In this document: positions 45,340-57,486 of the stretch, one piece after another
Layout: every line of letters begins with the position of its first letter
How positions within the stretch are numbered: position 1 is the first letter of the stretch
Origin: Phyto melanocephala
Lineage: Eukaryota; Arthropoda; Insecta; Diptera; Rhinophoridae
Assembly (NCBI GenBank): GCA_941918925.1
Contig: OW799236.1
Location: forward strand, 86,516,213 to 86,580,212
Length of the DNA stretch: 64,000 nt
Direction: 5' to 3'
Translations under genes and position numbers: made by a program
Notes under the pieces: generated by a model
Told to the model about the DNA's origin: nothing
Database searches by the model: none
Seen by the model: the letters and a program-made list of their open reading frames with translations, nothing else

Positions 45340-45930
45340 CAAATGGTTATCGGTAAATTCATTGTATCGCTTGCTATGTGATATGTTGCAACAACCTTCT
45401 AAGACCACATGTCTGTAATTGAGTTGGCAAGCATATTCCTACACCGAACACCGTTGACTGTAATGTTTTGATGATTATTGGTAAACACATGTAATTCCAT
45501 CGATCTATAAAGCGCACTAAACAGTGAGTTTTTCTAGATGAAATGGTGTTTCGACAATGATCCAAATGCGGATTTTCTGTTTATTTACAAACTCATTTAG
45601 CCAAAAGTAATCTCCATCACGGAACAACATTTTCATATAAAATTTTAAGTTAATAGCAATGTTTTCTTTGGAAAACTTACAAAAACTACGGCACAAACGA
45701 TAATCTTGAGGCTTTAAATACTATACGAGTTTTATCTTGTAAGCATGCAAACTGAGACCCTAACGCAAAGTTTTCAATAAAGTGTATGGACACAAGTTTT
45801 ATTGTTAAATTCGATGACGGATTATCATATTTGAATCATAAACTCTACGCTGCATACCATAATTTACTTGTTCTATGCTCACTGAACAGCGTCTTTCGTA
45901 ATGGGAAGTTTCTCTAGTAATTTGCTCTGA
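45340..45930 (-). pseudogene. mariner-like transposase relic
   Basis: Minus-strand order: RRCSVSIEQVNYGMQ, YKIKLV, YLKPQDYRLCRSFCKFSKEN, MKMLFRDGDYFWLNEFVNKQ, KIRIWI, LEKLTV-stop-CAL, and NITVNGVRCRNMLANSITDM. These follow the mariner series from the linker through the first catalytic region (usually FSDEAHFWLNGYVNKQNCRIW) to the VTVNG block. In the first region the usual Asp-Glu pair reads GD. It is interrupted by stops and at least two frame changes. It lies between family B clusters. Confidence 0.7.
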
Positions 45931-46803
45931 TAGACGATTATTAGCACCTTAATATGCATGTGATGTGCGATTAAAACAACCACAAACTGTAAAATCAGCT
46001 GCTAAAGAAATTATTATTGCTAATTTAAAACACGCCGCCTCTAAAGTTTATTTATTCTATATACTTCTCATTATCCATATAAAATGTAATATAAAAAATA
46101 ATTGCAGCCCTACTACAATAGCGTATGCTGTGAATACCCTTAATGTTTTTTAGTTTTGAAAACATTCATTCATAATTATAATATTTTACGCAAAATATTA
46201 TTGTATTTTAATTCGTAAACATTTTATTGTACGTATTTTGTTGAAAAAAATATATGTATATATTTTATTTATTTATTGAACAAAAATATTTTGTGAACTT
46301 GAACTTGAATATATTTTCTACAAACAAAATATACGTTGATATCTTTTATCTCTACATTTCAGGGAAGCATAATTTGTACGACATTTAAATTACAAATTTT
46401 TCTTTAGTTTTCATAATTTTGGGTCACTGATCTTTGCGGTAGTGATTTTGTTAGAATTATTAGAAGATTTATTACCAACTATAATTAGAATTAGTTCAAC
46501 GACCTACATTAACGAATAATTAATTAAAAGAAAAAACAGCCGTATATATGTATATAGTGCATATATGTTCTTATTGTGTTTTTGGATTTAAAATATTTTT
46601 TTAAAATTATATTTATTTAGTAGTTTATAGACAATATTAAATATAAATCAGAACTTTTGTTCTTTAACATATTTAAGTGTAAAAGGAAATTTTTGGCGCA
46701 ATTATTATTCGGTAATTCAATTGATTTTTATTTTATTACGATTAAATTTTATTTCACATATTCATAATCAAAAAAATACACTTAGATATTTTAATTACAA
46801 AAG
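45931..46803. other. A+T-rich stretch, no gene recognised
   Basis: No repeat family or conserved frame was found. Confidence 0.4.
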
Positions 46804-48072
46804 TAACAAGTAAGAGCTCTATATTTGGCTGTGCCGAATTTTTGATACCCACCACCAGCTTTGTTTAATTTTATAGCACAAAATTTTGTATTTTGTTATT
46901 AATTAATTGTAATCGCTATGAAATAATCTCTCTATACCTATATAAGTTTTACTTTTTTTATGTAACTTCGATTTGCTAATTATTTTAGAATTTGATAATT
47001 AATGTTTGAATTTAACTCTCCTTTTTTTTTAAAATCTTTATTAATAGAGAAATTATATGAATTTAATATAAAGCGTTATATGGGCAGTGGGCGTTAAAGT
47101 AGGTGTGTCACCTTAATTTTCCGTTATTACAAGTTTTTTTGGTCAATGTTTTGCAAACTTTCAGAATCGAGGAAAAAAAAAGAAAGAGTTGTATTTTGGT
47201 GGTTATATCTCAGTTAGTTTTAATATAAAGTTAGTTTAATATAAAGCGTTATATGGGAAGTGGGCGTTAAAGTAGGCGTGTCACCTTAATTTTCCTTTAT
47301 TACAAGTTTTTTTGGTCAATGTTTTGCAAACTTTCAGAATCGAGAAAAAATATAGAAGCAGCTGTATTTTGGTGCTTATATCTAAGTTAGTTTCAAGCCA
47401 ATTTGTTAGTCTTTCTTAGTATAATTTCCGAAGCTATATATGCAAAAATTTTTCACCAAACATCCAATTCTTTTACTTATATGAGCTTTTAAATATCATT
47501 GATAGTAAATTATGTGAAAAGTGGGCGTTAAAGTAGGCGTATCGAAGTAGGTTCAAGTTATATGTTATATGTTACAATATAGAGTTTATTATTCTCCCAA
47601 AATTTTTGTCCACAGAGAATTTATATGAATTTAAGATAAAGCGTTATATGGGAAGTGGGCGTCAAAATAAGGCGTGTCTCCTTAATTTTCCGTTATTACA
47701 AGTTTTTTGATCAAAAGGCAATGTTTGCAAAATTTCAAAATCATACATTTAATTTTGTCAGTTTTATTACGTTTGAAATTTTAAATAGACCGAAAAAGAC
47801 ACTGTGCGGTATAAATTTTCGTACATTTTTATTTATAACTTCTTTTGTTCTGTATAGATTTAAGCAATTTTCATGGAAAGATGCTTTTTTTACTCAAGAA
47901 ACATACTAGCGAAATTTTATTGCTGTAGGTAATGCGTTTAGAAACAATTCCATTTTATTCGATGTTCGAAGGACATTATTTTTTTGACCTACTCTTACAT
48001 TAAGACCTATAACTTTCTTCCTAATATTCCGATTTAGCCCATTTTCAATACCAAACAAACCTTTTCTATAAG
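46804..48072 (-). mobile_element. Family B interspersed repeat (B6), inverted, head-truncated
   Basis: In reverse orientation the tail is AACAAGTAAGAGCTCTATAT, TTGGC-TGT-GCCGAA, then ATACCCACCACC. The body runs to ATAAGAAATATTCTG, where the copy breaks off before the head. It has a private duplication: a segment of about 172 bp containing GTTATATGGGCAGTGGGCGT is present twice in tandem (about 47070-47245 and 47246-47400). Confidence 0.8.
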
Positions 48073-48785
48073 AAATATTCTGCACCCTAACAAAATGCTA
48101 CCTTTATAATCATCAGAATAGAACAGAAGTTTTCACCTTTTTTACATGATAGCTATATTTTTGTGTAAAACTGCATTTCTTGCTTCCATTTTAATAATTT
48201 GAGACCAAAAATTATTTTTAACTACTACAAAAACTTAAGTCTCCTTTTTAATATCAGCTGTTAAAAAGTGCAATATTCTAACCCTTTGATTTAATTCAGG
48301 GTACGACATGTAACATTTTTTCTCATTTTTATGGCAACATTATTACAAAAGAACTTGTCACCCGTTTATAATATTGCATATTTTTAAGAAAAGAACACAG
48401 AAAAAGGCATAGGGCAGAATTAATGCAACATTAACGTCAGAAAAGAAAACACCATTAATAAGCTAATTTATAGTTCTATTAACATTTAAGTCTCATATTT
48501 GCATCAGTCATTATTAATAAAAAAAGATTGGCTGTCATTATGAGCTATTCGGCATTGCGTGTGCGAAGGTTGCTTTAATCGCTTTAATCACCAAGTCCCC
48601 AAAGAGAGAAGGACTCTATTGAAATTTGGGAATTATTTAATTTTTTAGGGAACTTATTTATAAGTAGGATAGATGACATAAATCTCCTTATTTTTATTTA
48701 TTTATTGATTTATTAATAATCGGTAAGCCAAATAAATGGCCAAAATTATTACAATGATTTTTCCTTATTTAATATGATGGAACTT
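48073..48785. other. A+T-rich stretch, no gene recognised
   Basis: Nothing recognisable between family B6 and the MITE. Confidence 0.35.
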
Positions 48786-48920
48786 CTGGGGCCAAATTAC
48801 GGCATTCGATCACGATCGAAATTTTACTCGAACGTTCGAGTTCGCTGTGCTTTAGGTATAGAGATTCTAATAAGAATTTTTAAATTTCGATCACGTTCGA
48901 ATGCCGTAATTTGCCCCCAG
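48786..48920. repeat. MITE family 2, copy d
   Basis: CTGGGGCCAAATTACGGCAT at the left and ATGCCGTAATTTGCCCCCAG at the right are near-perfect inverses. The internal CGAGTTCGCTGTGCTTTAGG is the reverse of the block in copies b and c, so this copy lies in the other orientation. It is the best-preserved member. Confidence 0.9.
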
Positions 48921-49197
48921 ACTTTGGCTGGGCGCAGAGAACTTAAACTATAACAAATTCGAACTACTAGCCTAGTTATTGTACTGTGGTTTTTTCAGTT
49001 ATATATATTTTTGTTTGATCTGGTAACCCTTTTTGTTAAGATATTTTAACAAACATTATGAGCATCCTCTGCAATTTGGTAATTTTTATAAAATTAATAA
49101 ATATCTTATATGTTAATAAAAATATATCTTATATATTAGTAGGCTGGTCGATTTCTTGTGACAAAGCTTGCGCTCACATTATACAACCGAATTTTAT

Positions 49198-49240
49198 AAA
49201 AACAAGTAAAAGTGCTATATTCGGCCATGCCGAATCTGTT
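49198..49240 (-). repeat. Isolated family A/B tail
   Basis: In reverse orientation it reads AAACAAGTAAAAGTGCTATA, TTCGGC-CAT-GCCGAA. This is the constant tail and hairpin, without a recognisable body beyond it. Confidence 0.65.
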
Positions 49241-49326
49241 GCCCTTATGTGTATACACTACATCATAACTTAGCCTAGAATTCGAATTTAATTAAATAAG
49301 ACATTTTTCTTTATTATTTCCAACTA

Positions 49327-50363
49327 GGGTGATCGACTCGGTTTTACAACCGGTGGAAAACCGGTTTTTTCCTCTCTCTGTTGACGGTTTTACCTAAATG
49401 TTGATTTTTCGAATATCGAATACACCGGTTTTTTTTTTATCCGAAAAAGCCGTTTTTTTTAAATTTATTTTCATATATCTTTGTAACAAATCAGAGGATA
49501 AAAACTATTACATATTCTTCCATAATGTTGTAAAAAATTTTTTTGTTGTTTAAAAAACAAATGTAAAATAAGAAAAATAATTGAGCTTAAATATTATTTT
49601 TTTATAGGCTACAAACCTAACGTTAAAAGTTAAAGTAATTGAAGCATAAACTTAGCTGATCGATCACTTTTAGGTAAAAAGAGTGGTTACAATAAAGAAA
49701 AACCAATAATCTCTCCTACCAGATCCTAATTTTAATTAATGGCATTAAGTGTCGGTCAATTTAAATTTCAATTAAACCATCGAACAAACTAGTTTATGCC
49801 TATATTTGTATGTCTGTCAGGGGTATAAGAAAGAATTTTCAAAATGAAATTTCAAAGATTTTCTCCCTAGCCTTTAAAATGTATTTCAAATTACAGAAAT
49901 AATTTCAAACAAAAGACGTTCGTACATATAAGTTTAAAAGATCTATTTAATATTAAACATATGTACAGAAGGAGATACAAAAATTTATAACAGCCTTATA
50001 AAAAGTCTTACTTATTTATGTTTTAGTTTATTGTATTTATTTATTTTACTTGTAAAGAGTACCTTTTGTCCTTAAATTCAAATAATAAAAACCAAATTAG
50101 TCAACTGCATTCATGTCAGTTATTGCGTTATTGTGCAGCCAAACGTATATAAACTGTAAAAATTTCATATTTAGATATAATTTTTATTATAAAAATTTTT
50201 TACAATATTTTTCAATTTATTCTTTAAATCTTATATTTTATATATTCGAACCGTTTAACCGGTTTTTTCTCAATTTTCAAAATATCAACCGGTTTTTTTT
50301 AAATTCTAAATTTCAAACTATTTGAAACCCGGTTTCCTAAAAAAGTCGAATAATCGATCACCC
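49327..50363. repeat. 1-kb TIR element rich in CCGGTTTT motifs
   Basis: GGGTGATCGA at the left and TCGATCACCC at the right are exact inverses. TA borders both sides (49325-49326, 50364-50365), fitting a TA-targeting DNA element. Many CCGGTTTT/AACCGG motifs cluster near both ends (49345-49460 and 50248-50335). The centre carries ACGTTAAAAGTTAAAG...GATCACTTTTAGGT, which is shared with the element at 33424-33824. No transposase frame is present. Confidence 0.7.
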
Positions 50364-50689
50364 TATTTCCAACGTCATTTTTGATTTGCAAAAAAATTGT
50401 TTTATGTGCATGGCAAAAAACAAAACAAAAGAAACAGCCGTATGCATAAAAATTAGCAAAGGTTTATGAGAGTTTATCAAAGTGATTTTCTATTGAAATT
50501 TGATGTACATATAAACATTTAATAAATCTTTAATAATTCTTATGCAAATAATAGTGCAACAACAACTCAAACTCCCGTTTAAAAGATGTTTGTCGTTTTA
50601 TATTTTTTCTTGTGTTCACAGTCTATTAGATTTACTTTCAAATTAAGGATTATTTTTTCTGATACAGCGATTTTTAGGAATAATATACA

Positions 50690-50922
50690 ATTTTGTGGAG
50701 TCCAGCAAAGCGGTCCGGGTTTTATCTGGTTTTTTTATTATATCACAAACTCAAGAGGTACCACGCCTTCCTATAAAATTAAACAAACATTTGGCACATA
50801 ACTTTTCGGAGGATAGACCTGAAGCATTAGTAAAAAAATTTTAGAAATTAAATAAGTAGTTTCGAAGAAAACTTATAACAAACAAACACACATTTCCTCT
50901 TTATTATATATATTAGTGTAGA
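50690..50922 (-). mobile_element. Helitron-like 5' end of a second type
   Basis: Read on the minus strand it begins TCTACACTAATATATATAAT followed by AAAGAGGAAATGTGTGTTTG. The TCTA...TATAA-type start resembles Helitron 5' termini that I recognise from insects. The later CGGACCGCTTTGCTGGA block and the 3' end are not clear, so its extent is uncertain. Confidence 0.45.
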
Positions 50923-52170
50923 TAATAGAAACAATGTTATAAGCTGGCAGCTGCGGCGATGGCGGCAGTGTCTGTGGTGCCAAAAATTCAACGGCAATAA
51001 CTGACAGCCGGCTGTAGTCGATTAACTTTTAGATAAATGGGTATTTTTTAATTTTATTTAAAATTATTGATTTATAAAAGCTTCGTGTTTATAGTACAAC
51101 TAACCAAAAATATTCTTTGTTTTTTACTCTGGTTTTTGCTTTAGTTTGTTTCAGAAATAAGGTGTTCAGTTCGTTGTGATTGTATTTTTCTCATCCGGCA
51201 GCTCTAAAATATCAAAAAATATATGGATGCAATCTGACGTTTAAACGGTAAGTTTTATAATTGCAATAATCCTAAGTAAAAACATAGTATAAGATTTAAT
51301 TTTTGAAGTTTACATTCTAAAACACAAAATAAGTCACCGTTTATTCGCCAACATTTTTAATTCATGACTTTTAAAATTTAATCGAAGTTGTAAGTACAAA
51401 AACTACGTCTGATAACAATTCTTATCGTAGATAAACACTTTGAAACATGTTTATGCATAGTGTGTAGTTGCGTTTATAGTTTCATGTCGTGTTTTATTCC
51501 ATAGTATCTGGTTGCATTGACGTTAAATGCATAGTGTAAATGGTTGTTTATATTTTTAAAAGTTTAGTTTATTGAAAACAAGGAATCCTCTGAATATGTA
51601 TGATTCTTATTATGGTTTAATTGTTAGCTGCAGGTTATGTTTTAAAATGTACAACATGAACGACAAATGTGTTTTGTAAACACGTTCCAAAAAGTTTACT
51701 TACCATTAGCCAAAATTAGCCACACAACTCAGCTGCGGGCAGAGCACAATTAAATATATCATCGAAGGCAAAGTTGGGTCGATCAATCGATCAGCATCGC
51801 TTCGTGATAATAAACAGTTGACAAGACAAACAGCTGTTTGTAGGTAACAAAAATAGAAAAAGTTGCAGTTGGCGTAAAAATAATCATTTTCATTTACACA
51901 CATGTATTCTATTTTTGACAGGTTGTTGCTCTCTATCTATCTGTTTAAAGCATTAGTTTTTGAACTTGAAGTTTTCGTATGCAGTCATATGTATTCTTAT
52001 ACTTATACTATTGAATATCAGAATCATAGCTACCCAGTGTTGCCTTTACATTAATATTTCAGGCGAAACTCTGTAGCAACAACTATAAAACTAAAATGAC
52101 ACTAATAAACTTTGCGGTAGGCAAAGATGTCTGGTTTTAACAAGCGAAACTGTGTTCAGCAATTAAATTT
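50923..52170. other. Stretch with moderate-complexity sequence, no gene recognised
   Basis: A locally G+C-richer patch occurs at about 50942-51025 (GGCAGCTGCGGCGATGGCGG). Several CAGCTG and GATC motifs lie at 51730-51850. These could be promoter-like, but no linked coding exon was found on either side. Confidence 0.35.
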
Positions 52171-52250
52171 CCAATAAGAGTGTTATGATTTCTTTAAAAA
52201 AAGCACACTTATTGTTAAGGGAATTCAAAATTTTTTTATTTATTGTGTTA

Positions 52251-52800
52251 AGTTTTAAATAAAACGTCATTCAAATGGCCTACACGACTTCTTTTGCAGG
52301 AACGAATTTCATAAACCGAATTTTTGAGCACTTTTTGCACTAAATTAAGGCGTACGGCATGAATGCCATGTTCAATATTGACTTGTAAAGCTTGAAGAGA
52401 GTCTGGTTTATTTCGAAAGACCAATGACATCAAATAACCCCACAATGGTGGGGTCTAATGGTGTTAAATCGCAACTTCTTGGAGGCAATTCAAGATCACA
52501 ATTTCTTTCTTCAAACTTTTCTCGCAATAATTCAATTGTTGCATTTGCTGTGTGGAACGTAGCCCGTAGCCAAATATTGCCAAAATCAACTTCGTCCGAT
52601 TTCGGCCATAAAAATTTGGTTATTATCGATCTATATCACTCTCCATTGACAATAACGGTGTCTCCAGCTTCATTTCGAAAGAAGTACGGACCGATGATTT
52701 CAACAGACCAAAAACCACAACAAACTGTTAATTAAGGTGAATGTAATGTTTTTTCATGAATAATTTCTGGATTTTCTTGCACCGGAATCGACAGTTTTGT
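52251..52800 (-). pseudogene. mariner-like transposase, C-terminal two thirds
   Basis: Minus-strand blocks in order: QENPEIIHEKTLHSP, a stop, LTVCCGFWSVEIIGPYFF, RNEAGDTVIVNGEWYRSIIT, KFLWPKSDEVDFGNIWLRAT, FHTANATIELLREKFEERNC, PPRSCDLTPLDPTIVGLF and IRSCKRSRVGHLNDVLFKT. The second catalytic Asp block (normally WFQQDGATCHTA) has lost several codons and reads WLRATFHTA, so the enzyme is dead. The third block (CDLTPLDPTIVG) keeps an Asp. One frame change lies near 52430. Confidence 0.75.
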
Positions 52801-52983
52801 TTATATTTCGATCCAATCTGATGAAAGTGAGCCTTGATTTGGTGGAAAAAGTGCTAGAAAATTCGGTTAATCAAATTCGTTCCTGCAGAAGAAGTCATGG
52901 AGGCCATTTGAATGACGTTTTATTTGGAACCTTATTGTAGCGATTGTATTTCACATTAAAGAAAAAACTTTTAAATTTTCTTA

Positions 52984-53296
52984 AGGCCATGTTTGACTAT
53001 CCTTCAGAGTCGTGCGATTATGTCAAATAAAAATCTGATTGTTTTCTGTCCTACATGAAAAAATCGCAACAAAATGTGTGATTGGATGCCACACTGTCAT
53101 ACTTGCTTACAAAAAGCAACTCTGATCGCACAGAAACTACTATTTTATGAAAATTTCCAAAAGATTATCAAATCGGCCACACTTGTCAAAAAATCTGTCA
53201 CACATGTGCACTTTGTGTCCACACTATCACACTTTCTGAACACACATACAGGTTTTGACATATCGAACGATTAAATCTGATAGTCAATCATGGCCT
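52984..53296. repeat. MITE nested in the fold-back mariner, TTA target duplication
   Basis: The ends are AGGCCATGTTTGACTATC and the inverse GATAGTCAATCATGGCCT. The flanks are TTA on both sides (52981-52983 and 53297-53299). The uninterrupted left arm of the host element reads CCCTTAACAATAAG at the equivalent place, which is the empty site. A 3-bp TTA duplication and GGCC-type ends suggest PIF/Harbinger. The 313-bp interior is non-coding (a 66-codon frame at 53074-53274 is unrecognised). Confidence 0.7.
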
Positions 53297-53345
53297 TTAA
53301 CAATAAGTGGGGTTTTTTTTTAAGTAATCATATCACTCTTATTGG

Positions 53346-55789
53346 AAAACCTTTTATATGTTATCATTTAAAAAGAAATATTTGGGGGATTCACAGTAGT
53401 GTCATAAAGTCATATGTCCTATTATAATAGCATGAAAAATTAAGACTATTATGAATTTAAATCAGCTAATGTAAAACAATTATAAAAATAAATATTTTCT
53501 TTAATAATGCCAAAAACAAGTGAAAAAAACAAAATAATAGCCAGTTTGTGCGAAAAGTACATTTTAGATGTTCTAATGGCAAACTCAAGTAAATAAATTA
53601 CAAATAAATTAAATTTTGTTTGATAAACAAAAACAGCAGAGTCCTTAGCCGATCTTATTTGACGCCACCACTGCGCTCAAATTTGGATGTCGGCCCGATA
53701 AAATTATACATGAACGGCGACAGCTTACAAAAACTGTTGCGGCTTGGCTTAGGCGGCTTAGCCGTTTAGCACAGGTCTCTGCTTATATTAAATACGACAG
53801 CACAATAAACATAGCGTACAAAGTTCTATTATTATAAGACACTTTTTGTTTGAAAAGCAACATCAACATTTTTAAACCATTGTAAAATTTTAGGACAATA
53901 GGACAATATGACATGATAAGACACCTTGTGAATCACCCAATTATAAAATCAATTTAAAAAACTTATTTCCTTATAATGAAAAAAAAACAGAATAAAAATC
54001 TTATATTTAATGGTACCATATTATTCAATAACTTTATATCGCTTCGTAACTTAATGAAAAAGTAATTATTTGTAAATTTGAAAAGTAATTAGAAATTAAT
54101 TACAAATTTAAACTTTTTACATACTTCAAAGGCTGCACAAAATAATAAAACGATGATGATTATTCAATTGTTCCCATCTTATACAGGCTTTTTTTTACAA
54201 TTCAAAGAACAGCTAAGAGGCCCAAAACAGACAAGAACAACCAAAACACCCACTTTCAAGTTAAAAATAAAACAAATAAAGAAAAAAGGAAAAATAAAAC
54301 AGCTACCAGAGGAAACCAGTTATACTTATGTACATTGTTTTGTTGTCTTTCATTTTTAACAAATTAAATTAAATTTCTTAAGAAAATTACCCAGTGAAAT
54401 TAAGTGCAAAAGAAACGATTTTGCCGCCACTCTACTCATTCCCATTTCCATTCAAAATCATGTTTATTTCAAACACTCAATGCAAAGGAGAAAATTGGCT
54501 GAGAAATGCAGCCAATTAAATACTTAAAATTACAAAAATGTTCCAACTTTGTAGGATTAAGAATAGCATGATGAAAGTGTGGGTAGTTTGGGAAAATTCA
54601 TTACAAACAAATTAACAAATAAATCAAATTTTCAATACGAAATTATTTTTGTTTTCGTCTTTAAACCATTTATAATGATTTCTGTAGCATCTAGTAGCTA
54701 GAGAGGATTGAAGTTCTTAATTTTGATTATTTTCATGCCATGCCTAAACGCTTCGTATAATTTCTTCTTAATGCTCATCTCCATTTTATTATGCAAAACT
54801 CTTAGGTGATGGTGGTACTGATGACTCTGACAAGACAGTAGAAATACACACAAGTGTTGCCAAATAGGCATAGAAACCTCTTCAGAAATCATTTATCTAA
54901 ATTAATTCCTGTCGTTTACATTTGAAAAACAAATCAAAGATTAAGACAAACATTAGTTTTAACCCCGTATACAAGTTCATAATCATTGTCATCACCACTA
55001 CCACTTCCACTAGTACCACATTTCCATATTCTTACTCAGAGATTTCTATCTCCTTCTATTTCTATTTGGATTTCGTTGAAATTATTTAAAACAATAAACA
55101 TTTGTTTGGGAGAGTGTGTGCATGTGTAAAAAGTTTGCCGCTTTTAGCAGGAATTTTTAAAGGAAGGAAGGAAGTCTTGTGGCATTGCCAAAAACTTGAC
55201 ATAGTACTGAAGTGGAGTGTTGTTAATTTTAGTGTAAACAAAAAAGCGCTCAAATGAGCCAGAATTTAAGTTGTGACAAGATATTTTTATGAAGTTAGCC
55301 ACATGAATTCGTGTCCACAATAAATTTCTATGCTTAAAGTTATTATGATTTTGCAATAACAATTTTGAAACCGCAAATAAAAAATATTTCCATTTAAAAG
55401 TACAGCCTACACTTTACCTTTAATGTACATATTGAAAGAATTGGGTGAATACGAGCTTTTAACTTAACAGCCAAATCGAAGCAAGAGCGGCAAGCTTTTT
55501 ATAGCTCTCAAAAATGATCACGCCCATACAATTTGTATGAATCAAACCGAAATATCGTGGCATTAAGACTTTGCATTTGGAAACTCTAATTTTGCTACAG
55601 CTTTAGGTATTGAAGTTGGCTACACTATATCTATTGTTGTTTTTTTTTTTTGTAATTCGATTTTAGCTAGTTTCCAGTTAATATAGCGATTTTATCTCCA
55701 TTTTTATTTCAGTTTAGTGGGTTTTATTAAACACAAGTTGCTATAGTTCCTGCAAGAAGCATAGGTCCATATTCCATTCTGAATTGTCC
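53346..55789. other. A+T-rich stretch, no gene recognised
   Basis: 2.4 kb with no recognised transposon family or conserved frame. A locally G+C-richer patch near 53660-53770 (CTTGGCTTAGGCGGCTTAGC) is not coding in any frame that I recognise. Confidence 0.4.
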
Positions 55790-57486
55790 GTCGTTTTGTC
55801 GTTTTTATTTCGTACCAGCCTTTGTCTTGGTTGGCCGCTTTAATTTCGTTTTGGCGGCTTCAGTTGTATGATGGTCTTCTTTTTCTACGGTTTCTTTGAG
55901 GATTTCATTCGATAGCTTTTCCTGTAACATCGTCAACTGGTTTTCGTATGATGATGTTCTAACCAGCGCTATTTTATTTTCCGAAATTTCGACATGTATG
56001 GAGGTTTGACAGGTTTGAACCTAAAGCTTTTTATTGAATATCGTAACTGGCGAGAATATTTTTAGAAATATACGCTGGCAGCGATTTCTGAAAATCTATA
56101 GTGAGTTAACATCTTTCTGCATTTGCATTGCAGGATTCACTTCCATAGAAAAGATTTTATGCAGAAGTTAAATATATTCAGCGTGATTCTCTTTAAGATA
56201 TGTGTTGTTCGCCATATGGTATTAAGAATGCCAAATGAATATTAACCGGATTTTATTCGGTTTCTTAGGTCATCTAAAGAACCCCCTTTTAGGGTCAGAA
56301 GACTTTGGAGACAGCATAATATTAATACATTTTATTTTTAGATCAGCTGCTTTGGTTTGTATTTCATTGATCTTAGCCTGCATGTCATTGAAGTTGTGGG
56401 ATAGTAGACATATGCCGTCGGCATCATCGAGATCATCTAGCCCTCTAATAAATTCCCAAGTTATTCCTCACTGTGGCGCTTTTTATTATGATGTCCAGGA
56501 CGATATTAAAAAGTAGAGGCGAGGAAAACAACCTTGTTTCACTCCAGTTTTAATTGCTAACGAGTCACTAATACAGCCATCATGAAAAATTCGACAATTG
56601 TGGTATAGGTCTTTAACAATATAAATTATTGTTGTCGGTATACCTTTGCGGACTGGCTTACTTCATATGGCTGAATGGGAAAGAATATCGATTGCCTTCT
56701 CAAAATCGATGAATATCAAGTAGAGCGGCGTCTTCCATTCAACAGATTTGCTCAATTATAATCCTTAACTGCTGCGATGATCAATTCAAGATTTGTGGAG
56801 CGAAAGCCAGCCTATTTATTGTGGATAAGAAGATAGAAGATTTGTTTTATAGCCTTTTATTGATGACTTAAGAGATCATCTTGTTTGCGATAAGGGTTTT
56901 GCTCCAGCAATTCTTGCATTGCGTCAAGTCTCCTTGTTTTGTATACTAAGGTCTTCCTTTAAATCATCGCACAGTCGGTTTGCTACCCAAATATTTTTTA
57001 TTACTATTGAAATTGTCGCTGACTTCAGGTGATGATTTTAATAGTTCATAAGATCTAGGTGCAGGAGCTTTAATACTTTTTAGGGACACTATGGAATCCA
57101 TAATTTCTGGAGTTTCTAGGCAGTTTGTAGCTATATCAGCCTGAGTACCGTGGTGAATGCAGTTACATAAGTGACTGCGCTCGCTAACGTAGTGGAATAA
57201 TGCTCTACCCATAGACCCATCTGGTCTCTTCTGGATGTGACTAAATTACCATTATTGGTTTTAAGTGGCTTGTTAGTAGTAAATGATTTCTGGGTTAGTT
57301 TCTTAGAAATCTTTAATTTTATTGGATGTGGCTGCTGTTTAGACTTCTTTGGCCAGATCGTCAATCCAGTTACGCTTATCCTGACAGGCACTTTTTCGAC
57401 ATTATAGTCCAGCTTAATATATATTGAACGCAGACTTGCTTTTTCGTTACGAGTTCTAGCGGTATTCAATAAGCCCTTTGGGCCCC
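55790..57486 (-). pseudogene. LINE reverse transcriptase relic, nearly full RT length
   Basis: This is a relative of the 11896-12594 copy but longer. Minus-strand order: NTARTRNEKASLR (linker after the endonuclease), LVTSRRDQMGLWVEHYSTTL (pre-RT block), FRSTNLELIIAAVKDYN, TGVKQGC then SPLLFNIVLDIIIKSAT after a frame change, DLDDADGICLLSHNFNDMQA (the FADD site reads DADG, near 56413-56432, so it is inactive), GILNTIWRTTHILK and finally IRKPVDDVTGKAIE, NPQRNRRKRRPSYN and GWYEIKT. Many stops and frameshifts are present. The endonuclease domain is missing, as in a 5'-truncated insertion. Confidence 0.8.

Larger units (their letters stand above)
52171..53345. mobile_element. Fold-back mariner-like element
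   Basis: The outer ends are CCAATAAGAGTGTTATGATT (left) and the inverse of CATATCACTCTTATTGG (right). Both arms are copies of a mariner 3' end: left arm on the minus strand to about 52345, right arm on the plus strand from about 52815. Both encode VLEN/VLKN...IRSCKRSR / IRSCRRSH and GHLNDVLF. The centre (52380-52800) is transposase sequence in the minus orientation only. The right arm is interrupted by a MITE (52984-53296). Confidence 0.75.

Noticed and set aside
50940..51030. G+C-richer patch (GCAGCTGCGGCGATGGCGGC) considered as a promoter or CpG-like site
   Set aside because: No coding exon or transcription signal was found nearby on either strand. Local composition alone does not support the call.
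53660..53770. Higher-complexity block with TGTTGCGGCTTGGCTTAGGC that looked gene-like
   Set aside because: All six frames are short or closed and none shows a domain. No repeat partner was found in the window.
55830..56012. A clean minus-strand open frame (SIHVEISENKIALVRTSSYE...KTKAGTK) that looked like a coding exon
   Set aside because: The neighbouring frame over the same bases reads IRKPVDDVTGKAIE and NPQRNRRKRRPSYN, which matches the conserved LINE C-terminus also found at 11896-12594. The open frame is therefore a shadow of the dead LINE.
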